This document shows, one piece after another, positions 58,275-64,000 of a DNA stretch of 64,000 nucleotides. Below the pieces are notes generated by a model. That model did not search any database. It saw nothing but the letters and a program-made list of their open reading frames with translations, and was not told the origin of the DNA. The position numbers and the translations under genes are program-made. Source of the DNA: an uncultured Roseateles sp. (GTDB lineage Bacteria; Pseudomonadota; Gammaproteobacteria; Burkholderiales; Burkholderiaceae_C); NCBI RefSeq assembly GCF_913777145.1, contig NZ_CAJYPS010000034.1:124001-188000 (forward strand), in the 5' to 3' direction. Each line of letters begins with the position of its first letter. Position 1 is the first letter of the stretch.

Positions 58275-59275
58275 ACGGCGCCACCCACGGCGGCGAGGAC
58301 GGCGGCCTGCCGGTCGCGCACGACTTCTCCAGCAACGCCAGCCCGCTGGGCCCGCCGCCCTCGCTGTGGCGGGCGCTGCAGCGGGCGGACCGCCGCCACT
58401 ACCCCGACCCGGCCTACACCGCACTGCGCGAGCGCCTGGCCGCCGCGCACGGCCTCACGCCCGAGCGCGTGCTGCCGGCCTCGGGCGGCGCCGAGGCGAT
58501 ACGCCGGCTCACGCTGGCCGCGCAGCGCGAGGGCACGACCGAGGTGTGGGTGCCCCAGCCCGGCTTTGGCGACTACGCGCTGGCCGCGCAGGCGCTGGAC
58601 CTGCCGGTCCACCCCTATGCGCGAGCGCTGGACATCCGCCCCACCGGCCCCGCGCTGGTCTGGCTCTGCGAGCCCTGCAACCCCACGGGCGCGCTGCTGT
58701 CGGCCACCGACTGGGCCTGGCTGAACGCGCTGCACAACACGCGGCTGGTGGTGGACCAGGCCTATGCGCCGCTGTGCCTCAGCGGTGCGCCGCTGCCGGC
58801 GCCGCCCGCCGCATGGCGCCTGGTCTGCCCCAACAAGGCGCTGGGCCTGACCGGTGTGCGCGCCGCCTATCTGCTGGCCCCCGCCCACGACCCGCTGCTG
58901 GTGCAACGCCTGCTGCGCCTGGCGCCCAGCTGGGTGCTGGCCGCCGAGGGCCAGGTCTTGCTGTGGCACTGGGCGGATGAGGCCACCGCCGCCTGGCTGG
59001 CCGATGCCCGCGCGCAGCTGGCGCAGTGGCGAGACAGCCAGGCCGCGCTGCTGCAGGCGCGTGGCTGGACGCTGCGGCCAAGCGCCACCAATTTCCAGCT
59101 GGCCAGTCCACCCCGGCCCGTCGGGCTGGCCGCCGCGCTGCGCCGCCGCGGCCTGCGGGTGCGCGACGCGGCCTCCTTCGGCCTGCCGGAATGGCTGCGG
59201 CTGTCGGCCCAGCCGCCCACCAGCCAGGCCGCGCTGGCCGCGGCGCTGGACGCACTTCAAGGAGACCTCCCATGA
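58271..59275 (+). CDS. cobC: Threonine-phosphate decarboxylase-like aminotransferase CobC
   Basis: 334 residues from the ATG of an ATGA overlap. A fold-type I PLP enzyme: HDFSSNASPLGPP, YPDPAYTALRERLAAAHGL, LPASGGAEAIRRLTLAA, WLCEPCNPTGALL and the PLP lysine in CPNKALGLTGVRAAYLL. Proteins of this CobC/CobD family make (R)-1-amino-2-propanol phosphate from threonine phosphate for CbiB. An in-frame extension upstream lies inside cbiB and was excluded. Confidence 0.9.
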   Translation: MNGATHGGEDGGLPVAHDFSSNASPLGPPPSLWRALQRADRRHYPDPAYTALRERLAAAHGLTPERVLPASGGAEAIRRLTLAAQREGTTEVWVPQPGFGDYALAAQALDLPVHPYARALDIRPTGPALVWLCEPCNPTGALLSATDWAWLNALHNTRLVVDQAYAPLCLSGAPLPAPPAAWRLVCPNKALGLTGVRAAYLLAPAHDPLLVQRLLRLAPSWVLAAEGQVLLWHWADEATAAWLADARAQLAQWRDSQAALLQARGWTLRPSATNFQLASPPRPVGLAAALRRRGLRVRDAASFGLPEWLRLSAQPPTSQAALAAALDALQGDLP

Positions 59276-60744
59276 GCACTGCCAAGGCCGTGATGGTGCT
59301 GGGCACCACCAGCGGCGCCGGCAAGAGCTGGCTCGCGACCGCGCTGTGCCGCTGGTATGCGCGCCAGGGCCTGCGCGTGGCGCCCTACAAGGCACAGAAC
59401 ATGAGCAACAACGCCCGCGTGGTGCCGGGTCTTGCCGGCCAGCTGGGCGAGATCGGCTCGGCGCAGTACTTCCAGGCGCTGGCCGCGCGCCGCGTGCCCG
59501 AGGTGCGCATGAACCCGGTGCTGCTCAAGCCCGAGGCCGACACGCGCAGCCAGGTCATCGTGCTGGGCGAGGTGGACCGCGAGCTGACCGGCCTGCCCTG
59601 GCGCGAACGCAGCGCCGCGCTGGCCCGGCCGGCCGAGGCCGCGCTGCACGAGCTGATGGCCGAGAACGAGGTGCTGGTCATCGAGGGCGCGGGCTCGCCG
59701 GCCGAGATCAACCTGGCCGCCAACGACTATGTGAACCTGGGCACCGCGCGGGCCTCGCGCGCGGCCGGCTTGCTGGTCACCGACATCGACCGCGGCGGCG
59801 CCTTCGCCCACCTGTACGGCACCCACCAGCTGATGCCGGCCGATGTGCGCGCCCAGTTGCGCGGCTTTGTGCTGAACCGCTTCCGCGGCGACGCGGCGCT
59901 GCTGTCACCCGGGCCCGAGCAGCTGCAGGCGCTGACCGGCGTGCCCACCGTCGCCACGCTGCCGATGTGGCGCGGCCACGGCCTGCCCGAGGAGGATGGC
60001 CTGTATGACGACGGCGCCGCGCCTGGCGGTGCGGCGCTGCGCATCGCCATCGTGGCCTACCCGCAGCTGTCCAACCTCGACGAGTTCCAGCCGCTGCGCC
60101 AGCTACCCGGCGTGCGCCTGGTGTGGGCGCGCACGCCGGCCGACCTGGCGGGCGCGGACTGGGTGATCCTGCCCGGCTCCAAGTCCACCGGCGCCGACCT
60201 GGCCTGGCTGCGCGCGCAGCGGCTGGACGCGGCGCTGGCCGCGCACCGCGGGCCCATCCTGGGCATCTGCGGCGGCCTGCAGATGCTGGGCGAGGCCTTG
60301 ATCGACTCCGACGGGCTGGACGGCTCCCCGCTGGCCGACGGCAACGCGCCCGGCCTGGGCCTGCTGCCGCTGGTGACCCGCTTCGAGGCCGACAAGCGGC
60401 TGCGCGCCACCCGCTTCGGCTTCGGCACGCTCACCGGCCCCTGGGCCGGGCTCAGCGGCGTGCAGGCCGAGGGCTACGAGATTCGCCTGGGCCGCACCGC
60501 GCCGCATCCGTCGCTGCCCGCGCCGCGCGAGGCGCTGCGCAATGACGCGGGCGAGACGGTGGGCTGGCAGTCGGCCGACGGCCGCGTGCTGGGCGTCTAC
60601 GCCCACGGCCTGTTCGAGCAGCCGGCCGTGCTGCGGGCGCTGCTGGGCCAGGCGGGCACGCCGCTGGACGCGGTGTTCGACGGCCTGGCCGATTTCGTGG
60701 ACCGCCATTTCGCGCCCGGCGTGCTGGCCGGGCTGATCGCATGA
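59272..60744 (+). CDS. cobQ: Cobyric acid synthase CobQ
   Basis: 490 residues from the ATG of an ATGA overlap, preceded by GGAGA. The N-terminal domain has VLGTTSGAGKSWLATALCRW, APYKAQNMSNNARV and EGAGSPAEINLAANDYVNLG. The C-terminal type-I amidotransferase domain has GICGGLQMLGEALIDSDGLD with the nucleophilic Cys, VQAEGYEIRLGRT, and the His of VYAHGLFEQP. It amidates four side chains of adenosylcobyrinic a,c-diamide using glutamine. Confidence 0.95.
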   Translation: MSTAKAVMVLGTTSGAGKSWLATALCRWYARQGLRVAPYKAQNMSNNARVVPGLAGQLGEIGSAQYFQALAARRVPEVRMNPVLLKPEADTRSQVIVLGEVDRELTGLPWRERSAALARPAEAALHELMAENEVLVIEGAGSPAEINLAANDYVNLGTARASRAAGLLVTDIDRGGAFAHLYGTHQLMPADVRAQLRGFVLNRFRGDAALLSPGPEQLQALTGVPTVATLPMWRGHGLPEEDGLYDDGAAPGGAALRIAIVAYPQLSNLDEFQPLRQLPGVRLVWARTPADLAGADWVILPGSKSTGADLAWLRAQRLDAALAAHRGPILGICGGLQMLGEALIDSDGLDGSPLADGNAPGLGLLPLVTRFEADKRLRATRFGFGTLTGPWAGLSGVQAEGYEIRLGRTAPHPSLPAPREALRNDAGETVGWQSADGRVLGVYAHGLFEQPAVLRALLGQAGTPLDAVFDGLADFVDRHFAPGVLAGLIA

Positions 60745-61526
60745 GCGGCGGGCCACAACGCATCGCCTGTTTGTCCACCGAGGCGGTGGAGGTGCTGTAC
60801 CGGCTGGGCGCGCAGCACCGCATCGCCGGCATCTCCGGCTACACGGTGCACCCGCCCGAGGCGCGGGCCGACAAGCCCAAGATCAGCGGCTTCTCCAGCA
60901 TGAAGCTGGAACGCATCCTCGCGGTGCAGCCCGATCTGGTGATCGGCTTCTCCGACCTGCAGCGCCCGCTGCTGGACGAGTGCGAGCAGGCCGGCCTGGC
61001 CACGCTGTGGTTCGATCACCGCGACCTCGCCGGCATCCATGCGATGGTGCGGCGCCTGGGCGCGCTGGTGCAGCGTGAGACGCAGGCCGACGCGCTGTGC
61101 GCGCAACTGCTGGCCACGCAGCAGGAGATCGCGCAGGCCGGCGCGGCCCTGGCCTGGCGGCCGCGCGTGTACTTCGAAGAATGGGGCGAGCCCATGATCT
61201 GCGGCATAGGCTGGGTCAGCGAGCTGATCGCGCTGGCCGGCGGGCAGGACGTGTTCGCCGAGCGCGCCCGCGCCAGCCGTGCGCGTGACCGTTTCGTCAG
61301 CGCCGACGAGGTGCTGGCCGCGCGGCCCCAGCTCATCCTGGGCTCCTGGTGCGGCCGGCGCTTCGTGCCCGAGCAGGTGCTGGCCCGCCCCGGCTTCGCG
61401 GCGCTGGACGCGCGGCTGCTCGAAATCAAGTCGGCCGATATCCTTGCCCCCGGGCCCGCCGCCATCGAACGCGGCGGCCGGCAGCTGCTGGCCGCTTTTC
61501 AGTCTCTGGTTGTTTCCTGTTCCTGA
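60741..61526 (+). CDS. BtuF-like cobalamin-binding protein without a signal peptide
   Basis: 261 residues from the ATG of an ATGA overlap with cobQ. It has the BtuF/ABC substrate-binding pattern: [52 protein letters not shown] and [20 protein letters not shown]. No signal peptide or lipobox is visible; the protein begins directly at the first strand, and no better start upstream would add one. It may act in the cytoplasm, for instance as a corrinoid carrier or store. The true periplasmic BtuF is at 46800-47720. Confidence 0.8.
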   Translation: MSGGPQRIACLSTEAVEVLYRLGAQHRIAGISGYTVHPPEARADKPKISGFSSMKLERILAVQPDLVIGFSDLQRPLLDECEQAGLATLWFDHRDLAGIHAMVRRLGALVQRETQADALCAQLLATQQEIAQAGAALAWRPRVYFEEWGEPMICGIGWVSELIALAGGQDVFAERARASRARDRFVSADEVLAARPQLILGSWCGRRFVPEQVLARPGFAALDARLLEIKSADILAPGPAAIERGGRQLLAAFQSLVVSCS

Positions 61527-61527
61527 C

Positions 61528-62565
61528 ATGCATCCCCTGATCCCCGCCGTCCCCGCCCTGCACCAACCCGAACTCGAAGCCGCGCTGCGCCACCGCATCG
61601 ACCACAAGACCAAGCCGCTGGGCGCGCTGGGGCAGCTGGAGACGCTGATGCTGCGCCTGGGCCTGATCCTGGGCACCGAGGCGCCCGCGCTGCAGCGGCC
61701 CCAGCTGCTGGTGTTCGCGGGCGACCACGGCATCACCGCGCAGGGCGTGTCGGCCTACCCCAGCGAGGTGAGCTGGCAGATGGTGGAGAACTTCCTGGCC
61801 GGCGGTGCCGCGGTCAGCGTGCTGGCCCGCCAGCACGGGCTGGGCTTTCATGTGGTGGACGCCGGCGTGGACCACGAGTTCGGCCCGCGCCACGGGCTGG
61901 TCGACCGCAAGATTGCGCGCGGCACGGCCGACGCCTCGCTGGGCCCGGCGATGACGCGGGCCCAGTGCGAGGCCGCACTGCGCGCCGGCGCCCAGCTGGT
62001 GCGCGACCTGCCCGGAAACACGCTGTTGCTGGGCGAGATGGGCATAGGCAACACCTCGGCCGCCGCGCTGCTGCTGGCCCGCCTGGCCGATCAGCCCATC
62101 ACCGACTGCGTGGGCCGCGGCACCGGGCTGGACGACGCCGGCCTGTCGCACAAGACCGCGGTGTTGCAGCGCGTGCTCAACCTGCACGCGGGCGTGCACG
62201 AGCCGGTGGACGTGCTGGCCGCAATGGGTGGCTTCGAGATCGCGATGATGGCCGGCGCCGTGCTGGAAGCCGCCGCCCAGCGCCGCGTCGTCGTGGTGGA
62301 CGGCTTCATCACCGGCAGCGCCGTGCTGGTGGCCGCCAAGCTGCAGCCCGCCGTGCTGCAACGCTGCGTGTTCGCCCACCGCTCGGCCGAATCCGGCCAC
62401 CGCCTGATGCTGAAAGCGCTGCACGCCCAGCCCCTGCTGGACCTGGACCTGCGCCTGGGCGAAGGCTCCGGCGCCGCCCTGGCCTGGCCGCTGCTGGTGT
62501 CGGCCTGCGACCTGCTGCGAGATATGGCGAGCTTTGGGTCGGCGGGGGTGAGTGAGCGGGGGTGA
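61528..62565 (+). CDS. cobT: Nicotinate-nucleotide--dimethylbenzimidazole phosphoribosyltransferase
   Basis: 345 residues from the ATG at 61528. Motifs: [92 protein letters not shown], and the catalytic Glu region [16 protein letters not shown]. It makes alpha-ribazole phosphate from DMB. In many relatives cobS follows; here an AT-rich foreign-looking gene follows instead, so cobT is the last gene of the run. Confidence 0.95.
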   Translation: MHPLIPAVPALHQPELEAALRHRIDHKTKPLGALGQLETLMLRLGLILGTEAPALQRPQLLVFAGDHGITAQGVSAYPSEVSWQMVENFLAGGAAVSVLARQHGLGFHVVDAGVDHEFGPRHGLVDRKIARGTADASLGPAMTRAQCEAALRAGAQLVRDLPGNTLLLGEMGIGNTSAAALLLARLADQPITDCVGRGTGLDDAGLSHKTAVLQRVLNLHAGVHEPVDVLAAMGGFEIAMMAGAVLEAAAQRRVVVVDGFITGSAVLVAAKLQPAVLQRCVFAHRSAESGHRLMLKALHAQPLLDLDLRLGEGSGAALAWPLLVSACDLLRDMASFGSAGVSERG

Positions 62566-62623
62566 GTTAGTGCTGGGCTCCTCTCGTTACCAAAGTTGAA
62601 GCAATACGCAACCATAAAACACT

Positions 62624-63574
62624 ATGAATAAGCTGAGGCTTGGGCCAATTGCGATCCAAGGCAAATTGCGCTCACTTAGCGCAGAAGGCACAACCCTCCC
62701 TGGGCTTGTCAGAACAATAAATCTGCTCGACTCAGCCAAGAGAGAACATCTAGATAATGAATTAGTCCCGGACCCTGCCTATGAGATCGGCGCGCGGCTT
62801 GAACGTATTCTTCGACTGGTTGTTTCGATCGGCGGACAGCTGCCTTACCAGACCGGCAGATATGAACAACAGGCTCTAAAAGAAACAGAGCAGCTGATGC
62901 TTGAGATCACATCGGCCACCGAATATCTGCGGCTTATTGGAAGCAAGCTTGGCGACATCTCGCCGCCCGGAAAGGCAAAGAACTTCAAGGCAGCTAACCA
63001 AGCTATTGATAGAGAGGTCAATTTACTCTTCAAGGCACCAATCAATAAAATCAAGCATGAAGGCTTTGAGCTGGGCTGGATTGAGGTTACTTATGGTGAC
63101 GGGGTGCCGATCGCGGGCTTTTCCGTGAACGGCCTCATTCGCCCCAAAACGACTGGACCGGCGGCATTTAGATATGGCTCAAATGCGATCGCAGAGGGAT
63201 ATTCTTTTGCCTTCCTGCTACGCAAGGCCGTACAGGCCTTTTACCAACAGTGCGATATCTTAGAGAAATCCATACGACAGACATTTAGCCTTCAACCCAA
63301 GCCTCAGCCATCCGAACAACCGCCAGGACCAGCGATACTAGTCGGAGAGGTCCTCAAGTGCATATCGCTATTGCCATACCAGGGGTTCCCCAATGAACAT
63401 CACGCCGAGGTACTCGATCTCTTTCTGGAGGACGGAGCAATAAAAATTGCTAGAGCCCGATGGCTAAAAACCTCAAAGCTGGACTACTCCGTCCAATCGC
63501 ATGTCGTTGCACGAACAGGACACACATTTCAGCTACCGTATTGGGCAACTCACAAACCACCGAAATCCAAGTAA
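62624..63574 (+). CDS. Hypothetical protein, AT-rich orphan gene
   Basis: 316 residues, not recognised. Base composition is far less GC-rich than all neighbours and codon use differs (many AAA, TTT, ATA), suggesting recent transfer. No signal peptide or membrane helix is seen; the sequence reads as a soluble, mixed alpha/beta protein: a helical N-terminal half (ARLERILRLVVSIGGQLPYQ), a mid beta part (ELGWIEVTYGDGVPIAGFSV), a linker rich in Pro/Gln near 230, and a C-terminal part with LPYQGFPNEHHAEVLDLFLE. It sits directly after cobT, 58 bases away. Function unknown. Confidence 0.7.
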   Translation: MNKLRLGPIAIQGKLRSLSAEGTTLPGLVRTINLLDSAKREHLDNELVPDPAYEIGARLERILRLVVSIGGQLPYQTGRYEQQALKETEQLMLEITSATEYLRLIGSKLGDISPPGKAKNFKAANQAIDREVNLLFKAPINKIKHEGFELGWIEVTYGDGVPIAGFSVNGLIRPKTTGPAAFRYGSNAIAEGYSFAFLLRKAVQAFYQQCDILEKSIRQTFSLQPKPQPSEQPPGPAILVGEVLKCISLLPYQGFPNEHHAEVLDLFLEDGAIKIARARWLKTSKLDYSVQSHVVARTGHTFQLPYWATHKPPKSK

Positions 63575-63731
63575 CCTAGCAAGCTGGATTGAGCGCTGCG
63601 CCCCAATTAATTGCAAACAGATTCGCTGGAATAAGCAATGCGTAGTGCGGGGGTTTGGGTGAGCCGGCCGCCACTCACTGCCCAAGTTTTGCAGAGGGAC
63701 GATCCGCCGCTATTGCATGGGGGATGCATTC
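63575..63731. other. Intergenic stretch at the boundary of the AT-rich insert
   Basis: About 155 bases without a supported gene. Composition changes from AT-rich back towards the GC-rich background here, so it marks the right edge of the foreign-looking segment. No inverted terminal repeat, tRNA or integrase is visible. Confidence 0.35.
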
Positions 63732-64000
63732 GTGAACATTGCCACCGGTGGTTGTCTCTGCGGCAGAGTCCGCATTGAAGCCGTGGGGGAACCGCTGCGT
63801 GTTGGCGTGTGCCACTGCCTCGATTGCAGAAAGCATCACGGCGCGCTGTTTCATGCGTCCGCCATCTTCCGGGCGTCCGACGTTTCGGTCACGGGTTCAA
63901 CGTCGGCTTACGCAGGCCGCCACTTCTGCCCCCCACTGCGGGTCGTCGGTCTTCTCGGTCACGGGCGACGAACTGGAAGTTCATCTGGGGGCACTGGACG
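63732..64000 (+). pseudogene. GFA-family (glutathione-dependent formaldehyde-activating enzyme-like) gene with frameshift, 3' partial
   Basis: From a GTG at 63732 (SD-like GGGGGA upstream; an ATG at 63717 is also in frame) the frame reads GGCLCGRVRIEAVGEPLRVG, then VCHCLDCRKHHGALFHASA, the zinc-cysteine pattern of GFA proteins. At a run of six C's (63929-63934) the frame shifts. Removing one C restores FCPHCGSSVFSVTGDELEVH, which carries the last conserved CxxC and continues to the window edge. It is either a real inactivating frameshift or a sequencing/assembly error in a homopolymer. The C-terminus is outside the window. Confidence 0.75.

Overview
The window is GC-rich, densely packed bacterial DNA with strong bias for G/C at third codon positions. 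Gene content and order suggest a Burkholderiales-type betaproteobacterium, near Rubrivivax, Roseateles or Leptothrix: hrcA divergent from nadK-recN, mutY-mutM divergent from a TPR gene-lolB-ispE, then tRNA-Gln-prs-rplY and pth, plus PEP-CTERM proteins. The genus is inference.

Layout. (1) 1-10882: an exopolysaccharide locus on the + strand with a partial polymerase-like membrane protein, three acyltransferase-3 proteins, four GT4 glycosyltransferases, a flippase and a hexapeptide-repeat acetyltransferase, mostly joined by 4-base start/stop overlaps. It faces a secreted beta-helix protein, a PEP-CTERM surface protein and a Tat-exported phospholipase C-like enzyme on the - strand (10886-15712). 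(2) 15851-17745: a KfrA-like DNA-binding protein, a Phd/ParE-type toxin-antitoxin pair and a CAU tRNA. (3) 17817-33550: housekeeping genes (hrcA, nadK, recN, rapZ, mutY, mutM, lolB, ispE, tRNA-Gln, prs, rplY). Among them are a BlaI-type repressor paired with an M56 peptidase/penicillin-binding-protein fusion, and a chemoreceptor. (4) 33620-42872: a complete RND efflux set (adaptor, two pumps, outer-membrane factor) sitting between rplY and pth. (5) 44069-62565: a cobalamin riboswitch followed by 17 same-strand genes for B12 uptake (btuB, btuF, btuC, btuD) and late synthesis or salvage (cobU, cobB, bluB, cobO, cbiB, cobC, cobQ, cobT). Inside it is a trio made of an ExbB-like protein, a DUF2149 protein and an exported CobN-like protein. 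(6) 62566-64000: an AT-richer orphan gene and a frameshifted GFA-family gene cut by the window end.

How it works together. BtuB and the BtuF/BtuCD transporter import corrinoids. CobB, CobO, CobQ, CobC, CbiB, CobU, BluB and CobT convert corrinoid precursors towards adenosylcobalamin. Corrin-ring genes and cobS are absent from the window. The ExbB-like/DUF2149/CobN-like trio resembles the chelatase-type module of Bacteroidota heme-uptake operons and is the best candidate here for a poorly described system. The second is the BlaI plus M56-PBP fusion, a likely cell-wall or beta-lactam sensor.

No insertion sequence, prophage or CRISPR array was seen. Very long ORFs antisense to real genes occur throughout and were treated as GC-bias artefacts.
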